This document shows, in pieces, positions 53,990 through 62,338 of a stretch of DNA of 64,000 nucleotides (its first letter is position 1; each line of letters starts with the position of its first letter). Made by a program: the position numbers and the translations under genes. The notes under the pieces are model-generated. The model saw only the letters and a list, made by a program, of their open reading frames with translations, was not told the DNA's origin and did not search any database. Source of the stretch: a bacterium (lineage in GTDB: Bacteria; Cyanobacteriota; Vampirovibrionia; Obscuribacterales; Obscuribacteraceae); assembly GCA_016124935.1 (NCBI GenBank), contig WGMS01000020.1:91133-155132 (forward strand), given 5' to 3'.

Positions 53990-54030
53990 CAGGTAATTTT
54001 GGGGTAGGCGGAAAGCCTCACGATTACCTG
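53990..54030 (+). other. Structured RNA-like element between the TPR pair and ftsZ
   Basis: CAGGTAAT (53990-53997) pairs perfectly with ATTACCTG (54023-54030), and inside them AGGC (54006) pairs with GCCT (54015) around GGAAA, making a nested two-stem structure. No T-run follows, so it is not a standard terminator. It may be a 3' processing signal of the TPR mRNA or an ftsZ leader element. The remaining intergenic DNA up to 54256 holds only a weak TATAAT at 54179. Confidence 0.45.
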
Positions 54031-54256
54031 TTGGCAACTCTTTCTTTCCTGGGTACTGCTTTGAAAAGCTTAACTATATGAGCGGGTTTCCACCTTGCAA
54101 ATGGAAGGTAAAGGTCCTAACATTTATCGGAGTCAGGACATAACCGCCAGAAAGTGAGGCCGCCGAAGCCTCCTTCCATATAATGGCCGGTAAAGAATGT
54201 CCGTTGTGTTAATCAAATCAATTAGATCGCGTAATTTTGTAAGAGGTTGAGAAGCC

Positions 54257-55504
54257 GTGCCAGAGCAAGCGGAGAAGAAGTCCGAAAAGGCTAGAGAATT
54301 TGAGCTTAAAGCTGATATCAAAGTCGTAGGTGTCGGCGGTGCAGGTTCAAATGCTGTCAATCGAATGATTGCAGCCGGGTTGAGTGGTGTTGAATTCTGG
54401 GCGTGCAACACGGACGCTCAAGCACTGGAGCTGTCCGCTGCTAAGAATCGATTGCAGGTTGGCGCCAAACTGACAAGAGGTTTGGGTGCCGGTGGTAATC
54501 CCCAGGTCGGTATGAAGGCTGCCGAAGAGAGCCGAGAAGAGATAGCGAATGCTATACAAGGATCGGACATGGTCTTCATCGCCGCCGGTATGGGTGGCGG
54601 AACCGGAACCGGTGCCGCTCCTATCGTCGCCGAAGTGGCTAAAGAGCTGGGTGCCCTCACCGTAGGAGTGGTATCACGGCCTTTCTTCTTCGAAGGAAGA
54701 AGAAGAGCCAATCAGGCGGAAGAAGGAATCAACGAGATTCGCTCTAAAGTGGATACTCTCATCGTGATTCCCAATCAGAGATTGCTTGAAGTGGTTGATC
54801 ACAGAGCCTCCATGCAGGAAGCTTTTGTGGAAGCCGATAAAGTATTGATGCAAGGCGTACAGGGCATCTCCGATATAATCACCGTTCCCGGTCTGATTAA
54901 TGTAGACTTCGCCGATGTGAAGGCTGTAATGCAGACTGCCGGTTCGGCCCTCATGGGTGTCGGTCGTGCCAGTGGCGAAGGTCGGGCTGTGGAAGCGGCT
55001 CGCAACGCCATCAACAGCCCGCTCCTCGAAAGTACTATAGATGGTGCTTCCGGAGTAATCTTCAGCGTCACCGGCGGACCGGACCTCACTCTGCATGAAG
55101 TCCAGGAAGCTGCCAACGTCATCTATCAGTCCGTCTCCGAAGATGCCAACATCATATTCGGTGCGGTGCTCGACGATCGTCTCCACGGCGAGGTGCTGAT
55201 CACCGTAATCGCCACCGGCTTCGATATGGTTGTTCAGCCTGCTGAGCACGCATTTGTCAGACCGGTGGAGCGGACCAGAGAGCAGGCGCAAAGAAGACCC
55301 GAACCGGCTCAAGCTCATGTTCCTGTCCAACAACAGCAACATAAGCAGATGCAGCCTTCTCTTCTCGAAGCCCCTGCAGGAGAGGAAGTCTCGATCACCA
55401 CCCTCGAGAGCGCCGAAGAAGAGGATGGTCCCAGCGAGGAAATGCAGAAGATCGCCAGCGATATTCTCGACATTCCGGAGTTCTTGAGAGCGCGCAATCG
55501 CTAA
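54257..55504 (+). CDS. ftsZ: Cell-division protein FtsZ
   Basis: The 415-residue tubulin homologue has an N-terminal nucleotide loop [15 protein letters not shown] (23-37), tubulin signature [10 protein letters not shown] (113-122), T7 loop [11 protein letters not shown] and the C-terminal core. A variable linker (about 340-400) with Gln/His-rich sequence ends in a conserved tail [14 protein letters not shown], which binds ZipA/FtsA-type partners. No ftsA or ftsQ lies upstream, unlike the usual dcw cluster. The start is GTG 54257, with AGAGG 10 bases upstream. A terminator follows at once. Confidence 0.97.
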   Translation: MPEQAEKKSEKAREFELKADIKVVGVGGAGSNAVNRMIAAGLSGVEFWACNTDAQALELSAAKNRLQVGAKLTRGLGAGGNPQVGMKAAEESREEIANAIQGSDMVFIAAGMGGGTGTGAAPIVAEVAKELGALTVGVVSRPFFFEGRRRANQAEEGINEIRSKVDTLIVIPNQRLLEVVDHRASMQEAFVEADKVLMQGVQGISDIITVPGLINVDFADVKAVMQTAGSALMGVGRASGEGRAVEAARNAINSPLLESTIDGASGVIFSVTGGPDLTLHEVQEAANVIYQSVSEDANIIFGAVLDDRLHGEVLITVIATGFDMVVQPAEHAFVRPVERTREQAQRRPEPAQAHVPVQQQQHKQMQPSLLEAPAGEEVSITTLESAEEEDGPSEEMQKIASDILDIPEFLRARNR

Positions 55505-55534
55505 TTAAGCGGGACCTCAGCGAATAAGAATAGG

Positions 55535-55565
55535 AAAGGCGGTTGTAAACACAGCCGCCTTTTTC
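55535..55565 (+). terminator. Intrinsic terminator after ftsZ
   Basis: AAAGGCGGTTGT (55535-55546) pairs with ACAGCCGCCTTT (55551-55562), with one G-T pair, followed by a T run. Confidence 0.9.
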
Positions 55566-55621
55566 ATTCGTATTCTCTATTTGGTTTGCTAAGATCCTGC
55601 AAGTACAGTAGTCGGTCTTCC

Positions 55622-55637
55622 GGGGAGGTTCCCTTTG
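55622..55637 (+). promoter_or_regulatory. Ribosome-binding site deciding the mtnA TTG start
   Basis: GGGGAGG at 55622-55628 lies six bases before TTG 55635, a strong site that supports a TTG start. Confidence 0.75.
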
Positions 55638-56726
55638 AGTATCCAGGAAATTGATATCGGAAGCGGCACTATGCCTATTTCGGTCGAAGACGAGAACCGC
55701 GTTGTTTTAATAGATCAACGCGAGCTACCCCAGAGTCTTACTTATTTCGATGCCACTAAATTCGAGGATATGCTCTACGCCATCAAGCATATGGTGGTGC
55801 GTGGAGCTCCTTCTATCGGTGTGGCGGGAGCCTTTGGCCTGGCTGGCTATGCCGTATCTATTGCTTCCCCGGACCAGGGTCTTGGCCCGGATGATTTCCT
55901 CGAGCAGTTGGACAGAGCAAGAGCGGAGATTCAAGAAACTCGTCCGACAGCGGTCAATCTAATGTGGGAGACCGACGGCATTTTCAACAAAGCCCGAGAG
56001 CTTGTCGAGGCAGAAACAGAGCTGAGTCCGCAGCAGATTGCCGCGCGCTTGATGGAATCAGCTAAGCAGACCATGGAAGATCATGTCCGCATGAACCGCA
56101 AATTGAGCGAGTACGGTTGTGATTTTATCCCTAAAAACCCTTCCATTCTCACTCACTGCAATGCCGGCTCTCTTGCCGCTTGCGGCTGGGGAACTGCCCT
56201 TGGTGTCATTCGCTCCGCCAAAATCCGGGGCTATTCGCCCACGGTCTTCGTCGATGAGACCAGACCGCGTTCTCAAGGAGCGCGTCTTACGATGTGGGAA
56301 TTGAAAGAGGATGGCATTCCGGCAAAACTTATTTGTGATTCAATGGCCGGGTATGTCATGGCCAACAAGCTAATCGACCTGGTTATAGTAGGCGCGGATC
56401 GCATCGCCATGAATGGCGACACCGCCAACAAAATCGGTACCTATAACCTGGCGGTGCTTGCCAAATACCATGATATTCCTTTCTATGTTGCCGCACCGCT
56501 TTCTACTTTTGATCGCGGTCTGGCAGAAGGCTCCGGTATACCCATCGAGCATCGAGATCTGGACGAGGTTGTCAACGTAAATGGCGCCTCCATTACAGTA
56601 AAGGATGCAGAGGCTATCAACCCTGCTTTCGATGTCACTCCGGCAAGTTTGATCACGGCGATTTTCACCGAGGTCGGAGTTTTGAGACCCGAGTACAAAG
56701 AGTCCATAGCCAGAGCGCTGGCCTGA
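55635..56726 (+). CDS. mtnA: Methylthioribose-1-phosphate isomerase
   Basis: The 363-residue eIF2B-like enzyme converts 5-methylthioribose-1-phosphate to the ribulose form in methionine salvage. Motifs: IDQRELPQSLTYFDAT, MVVRGAPSIGVAGAFGL, catalytic Cys175 in ILTHCNAGSL, VFVDETRPRSQGARLT and catalytic Asp255 in IVGADRIAMNGD. Both catalytic residues are retained, unlike eIF2B regulatory proteins. TTG start with strong site. No other methionine-salvage gene lies in view. It is upstream of the AllA-like operon (150 bp), and may or may not be transcribed with it. Confidence 0.94.
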   Translation: MSIQEIDIGSGTMPISVEDENRVVLIDQRELPQSLTYFDATKFEDMLYAIKHMVVRGAPSIGVAGAFGLAGYAVSIASPDQGLGPDDFLEQLDRARAEIQETRPTAVNLMWETDGIFNKARELVEAETELSPQQIAARLMESAKQTMEDHVRMNRKLSEYGCDFIPKNPSILTHCNAGSLAACGWGTALGVIRSAKIRGYSPTVFVDETRPRSQGARLTMWELKEDGIPAKLICDSMAGYVMANKLIDLVIVGADRIAMNGDTANKIGTYNLAVLAKYHDIPFYVAAPLSTFDRGLAEGSGIPIEHRDLDEVVNVNGASITVKDAEAINPAFDVTPASLITAIFTEVGVLRPEYKESIARALA

Positions 56727-56876
56727 TTAATTAAGGCCAGGGCCGATTCGCCCTTCGTTCTTGTCAAGGGAGCCAAAGAGCATGATCAGATCGCGTCTAT
56801 AAATGAGACAATCGTCTATCTGATTATTTATTTAGAATAGGCAGACGAAAGAGAACGAAAGGAGAGATGCACAGTC
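56727..56876. other. Intergenic region upstream of the AllA-like operon
   Basis: This 150-bp, AT-rich region ends with the strong ribosome-binding site AAAGGAGAG (56858-56866) ten bases before ATG 56877. A small inverted repeat GTCT/AGAC is present, but no clear promoter or terminator, so read-through from mtnA is possible. Confidence 0.45.
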
Positions 56877-57446
56877 ATGACCAGCGCAGTTGATGTAATC
56901 GATATTCCCGTTGTTGAAGCGACCCGGGAGAATGTCAGTGAATACGGGCTTTTCATCGGGACCGACGTTCCCAATGACGGATTGTCCATCCCTTTCTATA
57001 AAGGCTCGGTTCAAGAAGGTCATAATCTCCCATTCGAGTGCACTGGCTCTGCCGTGATTAGAACGGCCCGCATCTCGAAACGCGCTCAGGAAGTGACCTG
57101 GCTGGAGCGGCACATGAATATGACCCAGCTTTTTGTCGGTCTAGGAGACCAGCCTTTCGCCATGGTGCTGGGCAAGCCCAATCATAAAGAAGGCAAAGAG
57201 GTTCCAGACTTAGATCAGGTCAAGTGCTTCATTCTTCCTCCCGGTCATGGCATCATGATTCACCGCGGCACCTGGCATGACTTTCCTCTCTGTGTCAAAG
57301 AACCGGTCACGGTTCTGACCGCTAATTCGCCGGAGGTGGTGGAAGCGCTCGCCGGCATGGCCGGTGCCAACGAGATGAACCATGGCGACGTCTACAAAAT
57401 AGACATCAAGAAGCACACCGGTAAAGTGCTGAGAGCGGCAGTATAA
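56877..57446 (+). CDS. Ureidoglycolate lyase (AllA)-family protein
   Basis: The 189-residue cupin-type protein has the family signature. QLFVGLGDQPFAMVLGKP is followed by KCFILPPGHGIMIHRGTWHDFPL, where the H-R-G-x-W-H segment is characteristic of AllA. E. coli AllA splits ureidoglycolate to glyoxylate and urea. The protein is slightly longer (about 160 in E. coli), with an N-terminal extension. It is two bases from the amidohydrolase gene, so it belongs to the same operon. With its partners it probably acts on a ureide-type intermediate, but the substrate is not established. Confidence 0.82.
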   Translation: MTSAVDVIDIPVVEATRENVSEYGLFIGTDVPNDGLSIPFYKGSVQEGHNLPFECTGSAVIRTARISKRAQEVTWLERHMNMTQLFVGLGDQPFAMVLGKPNHKEGKEVPDLDQVKCFILPPGHGIMIHRGTWHDFPLCVKEPVTVLTANSPEVVEALAGMAGANEMNHGDVYKIDIKKHTGKVLRAAV

Positions 57447-57448
57447 GA

Positions 57449-58558
57449 ATGCGGGTAAGAGCTTATAAACTGCGGACCTCCGGACCTTCGGATATAAGCG
57501 GCCTGGTCGATTTATTCGATAGAAAGCTGATTCGTGCCGAAGATGTTATCTGCATTATCGGCAAGACCGAAGGCAATGGCGGTCGTAATGATTTTACCCG
57601 AGAGCTTGCCATGACGGTTTTCGAGGATCTTTTCTCGCGTCTTCTCAAAATCAATCGCGAGGAAGTCACCGAGCGCATAATCTTTTCTCTATCCGGCGGC
57701 ACCGAAGGGGTGGTCTCACCCCATATCGTTGTCTTCGCCAGGGAAGGCGCTGAGTCTTCCGAGGCTGCTGCAGAAAAGAGACTGGCTCTTGGAATAGGCT
57801 TCACCAGGGAGTTCGCCCCCGAAGAGATAGGGCGTCTGGCCCAGGTAGAAGAGACTGCCCGGGTGATATCGGATGTGGTGAAGACATTGAGAGTCGATTC
57901 TCCTTCCGATATCCATTTCGTCCAGATGAAAGGGGCGATTCCCTCATATACCTGGGAAGAAGGAGAAACGGCCAGCCTTTTGGGAGTTCCGATGCGTTCG
58001 GATATGATCTATTCAAGAGGTGCCTCCGCCCTCGGTGCGGCGGTGGCTCTTGGTGAAGTGGCAATCGAGGATCTCGATGACGACAGCATATGCTCGGACT
58101 GGTCCAAGTATTCGCGCACCGCTTCTTGCTCGGCCAAGCCCGGTCTTACCCGGACCGAGATCATGGTAATGGGCAACAGTCGCTACTGGCAGGGAGACCT
58201 GGTCATAAACGGCGGCATTCTCAAAGACATGATCGATGCCGATTCTGTCCGTTCCGTACTCCGTGGACTGGGTACTGGTATGGAAGTAGCCGGTCAGGCT
58301 TCTGCCGAACAGACCGCTCGATTGGTCGGCATCTTCGGTAAATCCGAAGCGGATCCCAGGGGCGAGATCCGGGGACAGAGACACACGATGTTGACCGATG
58401 ACGATATCAGCGACACCCGCTATTCAAGATGCGTGCTCGCCAGTGTGGTGGCAAGCGTGGTGGGCGATACCGCTATCTATATAAGCACTCGCTCGGAACA
58501 CCATGGCCCCCTGGGTGGTGGCACCCTGGCCGTTATCGCACGGGTGGATGAAGTATGA
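57449..58558 (+). CDS. Ring-opening amidohydrolase of the cyanuric acid amidohydrolase/barbiturase family
   Basis: This 369-residue protein has the three-fold Toblerone-type fold pattern with three Ser/Lys dyads: K39 (IGKTEGNGGRNDFTR) with S82 (SLSGGTEG), K161 (VQMKGA) with S226 (TASCSAKPG), and K298 (FGKSEADPRG) with S346 (YISTRSEHHGP). The closing segment RHTMLTDDDISDTRYSR and GPLGGG is diagnostic. Family enzymes hydrolyse cyanuric acid to carboxybiuret or barbiturate to ureidomalonate. Which substrate is used here cannot be read off. The stop codon overlaps the next start (ATGA). Confidence 0.92.
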   Translation: MRVRAYKLRTSGPSDISGLVDLFDRKLIRAEDVICIIGKTEGNGGRNDFTRELAMTVFEDLFSRLLKINREEVTERIIFSLSGGTEGVVSPHIVVFAREGAESSEAAAEKRLALGIGFTREFAPEEIGRLAQVEETARVISDVVKTLRVDSPSDIHFVQMKGAIPSYTWEEGETASLLGVPMRSDMIYSRGASALGAAVALGEVAIEDLDDDSICSDWSKYSRTASCSAKPGLTRTEIMVMGNSRYWQGDLVINGGILKDMIDADSVRSVLRGLGTGMEVAGQASAEQTARLVGIFGKSEADPRGEIRGQRHTMLTDDDISDTRYSRCVLASVVASVVGDTAIYISTRSEHHGPLGGGTLAVIARVDEV

Positions 58559-61152
58559 AAGTCATAGAAGAAAATCTCTTGAAAGTTAAAACCGGAGCCT
58601 CCCTACACTGTAATCGCCAGGGCGACGGCGAGGAACTGATCGTATTTCTTCATGCCGTGGGCGGCAACGCCGACTCCTGGAAGCCGCAATTAGATTGTTT
58701 TGGCGACAGATACACTTGCATAGCTTTCGACTTTCGCGGCCACAGCCGATCTCAGTTGAGTGAATGCCAGGCGGACGCTCGCACAGTATCTATAGATGAG
58801 TTCGCCCGGGACACCATCGCCCTGATAGAAGAGTCCGGCTATTCCAGGGCCCATTTAGTAGGGCTATCTATGGGCGGAGTGGTGGCACTGCGGGCCTGGT
58901 CAATGCGTCCTGATCTGGTTCAATCTTTGTGCATCGCCAACTCCTGGGCTAAACATCTGGAAGCCTCGGCAAAAATTGCTTTTATGACAGAGCGCCTGAC
59001 TGAAATGACCATGCAAGAGAGCGCCGCCGAGCTTATTCCTGATCTCTTCGGTCCTGGAGCGGCTCCTTCTTTTGTGGAAGAGACCGTGGCCATAGAAGGC
59101 GCCAAAGAGAAAGAGGTCTTCCTCTTATCCTGGCGCTCTATGTTCGAGGCGGATCTTTCAGGCAGGGTCGCAGAGATAGCTGTGCCGGTTTTGCTTATCG
59201 GAGGCAGTTTAGATAAGGTGACACCGGCGGATCCGCTGTTGACCTCTATCAAGGCCGAGCTTCCTCTGGCCCAACTGAAAGTGATTGAAGGCGGGGGGCA
59301 TTTTTCTAACCTCGACAGCATAGAGTCTTTCAACAATTTACTTGCCGTGCATTTAAGACGAGCAAGGTCGAGGGGCGGGACAAGAGTACAACCTCCCCGC
59401 AGGCAGAGCCATATCATAGAAGGAGAGCTCGTCGCCCACGGTCTTGTTCACCTTTTGAATGAACGCAAGATAGATTACTTCTTCTCTAATTCAGGCACGG
59501 ATTTTACTCCGATTATAGACGGCTTCGCCCGTTATAAAAAAGATGCCGATTTCAAACTGGAGCCTGTGGTGGCACCGCACGAGAACACCGCCATCGCCAT
59601 GGCCCATGGTTATTATCTCCTTACCGGTCGGACCCAGGTGGTTATGGGCCACGTCAATGTCGGCACCGCCAATATGGGTCTTGGTATTATCAATGCCAGC
59701 CGCTCGCATATACCTGTGCTGGTGCTATCGGGCAACACCCCCTGGTATGACGGTGGGGTAGACGGCTGCAGGACTAACTTTGTCCAGTGGGGTCAGGATA
59801 CTTTCGATCAGGGCGCCTACTTTCGCGAGTTTACAAAGTGGGACTATCAGCTCAAGGGTCCGCACCATATGGAGACCGTTGTCGACCGGGCTCTTGCCAT
59901 AGCCGAAAGCGATCCTGCCGGACCGGTCTATTTGACCCTGCCCAAAGAAGCGCTCTGTATGAAGCTTACCGAGCAAGATAAAGTAAGCGCAACAACACCC
60001 TGTCAGCGGTCTACTTATATGGGCGCGCCTGCACCAGATGCGGTGGCGCAAGCGGCCCGCATGATCGCAGAAAGTAGAAAGCCGCTTATCATAACCGCTG
60101 AAGCCGGCCGTTATCCCGGTGCGGTGGAGGCTCTTTTGCGACTGGCTTCTACTTATGCCATTCCGGTAATAGAGCACGGCAAAAGAAATTTCTTCAACTT
60201 CCCCACCGAGTCGCACTATCATCTCGGTTTCGACCCATCGCCTTATGTGGAAGAAGCAGATCTTGTCATTGCGCTGGAGTCGCATGTTCCGTGGATACCC
60301 GCTCTGTCCGAGGTGAAGCAGCCGCCGCGCATGATTCATATCGGCGTCGACCCTTTGTGCAGCAAGCTTCCCATGCGCGCCTTTCCTGCCGACCTCAGTC
60401 TCACTGCCTCTGCCGATCAGGCTCTGCTTGCCATCAATAAATCGCTGAGCTGTCTATCTGCCTCGGAGAGCTATGGTAAGTCAGACTTCTTTTTAGAAAC
60501 AGATAGTCGCAGAAGCGAGCTAAAAAATGAGCATGACAGGCTCTTCGGGGCAAAGCGCGCCGCCGCGTCTAAACTAGCTTCCGAAAAGGAGATAACCAAA
60601 GAGTTTCTTTCCTACACACTTGGGACGGTGGTGGATGATGAAGTGGTTATTTTTAACGAGTACAATCTCGATCCTTATCTAGTGCCCCGGCATCTGGTCG
60701 ACTCCTGGTTCGAGAACTCGGTGGCGAGTGGTCTAGGATGGTCTCTGGGAGCGGCTCTGGGAGCACAGCTCGCCTCGCCTTCTCAGACCATGGTGGTAAC
60801 CCTTGGTGATGGCTCTTATCTCTTCAATACGCCCCTATCCGCCCACTATGTCGCTTCTGCCTATAGACTGCCGGTGGTGATTGTTGTCTTCAATGACAAT
60901 GCCTGGTCTACAATCAAAAAGTCTTATAAAGGCTCTATGCCCGGGGGCTGGGGTATCAAGAACGACTATATGCCTCTGTGCGATTTTGAAGTACCGGTCG
61001 AGTTCGATCTGCTCGCCCGGGCGACCGGCGGGGTCGGTCTCAAAGTGGAAGAGCCGGCTGAGCTGGAGGCGACTTTGCGCGAGGCGCTGAGAATTTCCAG
61101 GCAAGATCGGAAACATGTGCTCGTCAATGTAGTCTGTAGAAGAGATGGCTAG
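58555..61152 (+). CDS. Fusion of an alpha/beta-hydrolase with a thiamine-diphosphate-dependent enzyme
   Basis: The 865-residue protein is in two parts. Residues 1-270 form an alpha/beta-hydrolase with the oxyanion region FLHAVGG, nucleophile Ser105 in GLSMGG, acid Asp220 and catalytic His249 in GGGHFSNLD. Residues about 285-865 form an acetolactate-synthase-like ThDP enzyme. It has catalytic Glu343 in PHENTAIAMAHGYY, a central domain (about 490-640) that may be FAD-free, and a ThDP/Mg motif starting GDGSYLF (751) with N780-D-N. The Glu rules out glyoxylate carboligase, which has Val there. Translation is coupled to the amidohydrolase (4-bp overlap). Substrate is unknown; decarboxylation, ligation or C-C hydrolysis are possible. 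Confidence 0.85.
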   Translation: MKVIEENLLKVKTGASLHCNRQGDGEELIVFLHAVGGNADSWKPQLDCFGDRYTCIAFDFRGHSRSQLSECQADARTVSIDEFARDTIALIEESGYSRAHLVGLSMGGVVALRAWSMRPDLVQSLCIANSWAKHLEASAKIAFMTERLTEMTMQESAAELIPDLFGPGAAPSFVEETVAIEGAKEKEVFLLSWRSMFEADLSGRVAEIAVPVLLIGGSLDKVTPADPLLTSIKAELPLAQLKVIEGGGHFSNLDSIESFNNLLAVHLRRARSRGGTRVQPPRRQSHIIEGELVAHGLVHLLNERKIDYFFSNSGTDFTPIIDGFARYKKDADFKLEPVVAPHENTAIAMAHGYYLLTGRTQVVMGHVNVGTANMGLGIINASRSHIPVLVLSGNTPWYDGGVDGCRTNFVQWGQDTFDQGAYFREFTKWDYQLKGPHHMETVVDRALAIAESDPAGPVYLTLPKEALCMKLTEQDKVSATTPCQRSTYMGAPAPDAVAQAARMIAESRKPLIITAEAGRYPGAVEALLRLASTYAIPVIEHGKRNFFNFPTESHYHLGFDPSPYVEEADLVIALESHVPWIPALSEVKQPPRMIHIGVDPLCSKLPMRAFPADLSLTASADQALLAINKSLSCLSASESYGKSDFFLETDSRRSELKNEHDRLFGAKRAAASKLASEKEITKEFLSYTLGTVVDDEVVIFNEYNLDPYLVPRHLVDSWFENSVASGLGWSLGAALGAQLASPSQTMVVTLGDGSYLFNTPLSAHYVASAYRLPVVIVVFNDNAWSTIKKSYKGSMPGGWGIKNDYMPLCDFEVPVEFDLLARATGGVGLKVEEPAELEATLREALRISRQDRKHVLVNVVCRRDG

Positions 61153-61195
61153 TAGTTTGGGTTAATATGAAAGAAAACCAGGGAGATCAATCTAG

Positions 61196-61648
61196 ATGAA
61201 CTATATGAAATCAGCCTTTCTAGCTAGTTTTTCAGCGCTTTTTCTCGTCTCTTTTTCATATGCCGGTCCGGATAAAGTCTACGCCCAGGAGAAGAAGAGC
61301 TTCGACGGGCAGGACATGGTTTTTCGCGGCGAGAAAAAATCCGCCAAGGATGTAAAAGAGCTTCGTCGGGTCGATTTCAAGGTAGTGGGCAGCGCCTGTG
61401 CTTCTTGTCTGGGAAGAGTCCGCAAAAGGATAGCAGCTCTCGATGGCGTCGTCGAAGCGGCGGTGATGATCAAAAAGCCCTATGGAGCTGCCGCAATTTA
61501 TGACGGCTCCAGGATAAAAGTGGACAAGATATTAAAAGAGGCTCTCAAAGGCGAGAAGGTCAAGGTCAAAATCGAAGAGGTCAATGACCGCGCTATCGAG
61601 AAGATGCCGTTTATTCTGGTGCCTAAATTCAATCAGTTGAATAAATAA
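61196..61648 (+). CDS. Exported HMA (heavy-metal-associated) domain protein
   Basis: The 150-residue product has a signal peptide (about 6-23). A single HMA domain (about 58-130) carries the copper-type motif C68-x2-C71 in GSACASCLGRVRKRIAAL, then DGVVEAAVMIKKPYGAAAIY. The fold usually hands copper or another soft metal to a transporter, and exported stand-alone versions are uncommon. GGGAG lies nine bases before the ATG at 61196. It is 43 bp from the fusion gene on the same strand and may be in the same transcript. Confidence 0.75.
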   Translation: MNYMKSAFLASFSALFLVSFSYAGPDKVYAQEKKSFDGQDMVFRGEKKSAKDVKELRRVDFKVVGSACASCLGRVRKRIAALDGVVEAAVMIKKPYGAAAIYDGSRIKVDKILKEALKGEKVKVKIEEVNDRAIEKMPFILVPKFNQLNK

Positions 61649-61711
61649 TTCTAATTCAAAAAGGAGCCTTCTCAGATAAAGACCATAAAGAAATCTGTCC
61701 TCATCTCGTCC
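61649..61711. other. Intergenic region between convergent genes
   Basis: This short stretch between the HMA gene and the immunity remnant has no clear terminator. Confidence 0.35.
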
Positions 61712-61858
61712 TCACTCCTTGTCGCCAGGAATACAATTGCCTTGTGTCGAAGTGGGCTTACCAACCCATACACCGTCTCGGAATGCTTTAACCGGTGGAG
61801 ATACATGCAATCCAGTATTCGTTAGCCTGTCCAGATGTTTTTTGTCTATTTTTGCCAT
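61712..61858 (-). pseudogene. Truncated paralogue of the adjacent putative immunity gene
   Basis: A 48-residue open frame (ATG 61858, TGA 61712) reads KIDKKHLDRLTNTGLHVSPP, then VWVGKPTSTQG. It matches the first 40 residues of the neighbouring intact gene (EIDKKYLDRLRDSGLHVSPP, then VWIKKPTSTKG) nearly position for position and then stops. The remaining three quarters of the protein are missing and I find no continuation in another frame. It begins 22 bp after the intact gene's stop. It could be a decayed tandem duplicate or, less likely, a short functional gene. Confidence 0.8.
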
Positions 61859-61880
61859 AACTCTTGGTCGTCGAAGTTAT

Positions 61881-62324
61881 CTAGCTATTCTTTGATTGCG
61901 ATTCTGCTTCCATAGATTTAAAAGCTTCCGATCTACCCAGAAACTTTCCGTGTAGATAGGCAAATTCGATCATTCTTGCGGAGTCTCCAAAGTAGAAATC
62001 TAAGATATCATCAACGGCTTCTTCCGGAGTTGCCCATTCATTTAGAAAATCTGCTGGACTCACAGATTCTTGGGACCCATTTAAATCTACTACCCAAGCT
62101 GACCTGTTTCGATAAAACGCAATCATTGGAGCATTTGTATCTGGTTGCTCTTCTGGTTTCTCTTCAAATGAAATATAGTCGGAACTATAACCAGGAACAA
62201 AGTGACCTTTTGTTGAGGTTGGTTTTTTGATCCATACACCACCGCTATAGGCGGGTATCGGCGGAGATACGTGAAGACCGGAATCCCGTAATCTGTCTAA
62301 GTATTTTTTGTCTATCTCTTCCAT
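61881..62324 (-). CDS. Putative immunity protein
   Basis: The 147-residue acidic, cytosolic protein has no signal peptide and no recognised family; its first 45 residues are those of the truncated copy next door. Middle residues MIAFYRNRSAWVVDLNGSQE look beta-rich, and a helical end follows (PEEAVDDILDFYFGDSARMI). AGGAGATC before the ATG is a strong site. It lies 14 bp downstream of the toxin-like gene on the same strand, the usual place of an immunity gene. Small size, acidity, tight coupling and local duplication support that role, but sequence alone does not prove it. Confidence 0.6.
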   Translation of the reverse strand: MEEIDKKYLDRLRDSGLHVSPPIPAYSGGVWIKKPTSTKGHFVPGYSSDYISFEEKPEEQPDTNAPMIAFYRNRSAWVVDLNGSQESVSPADFLNEWATPEEAVDDILDFYFGDSARMIEFAYLHGKFLGRSEAFKSMEAESQSKNS

Positions 62325-62338
62325 AAAGATCTCCTGTC

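Noticed and set aside
58555..61152. Reading the ThDP half as glyoxylate carboligase to complete an allantoin pathway with AllA
   Set aside because: Gcl has Val in place of the catalytic Glu, while this protein has Glu343; allantoinase and allantoate hydrolase genes are absent.
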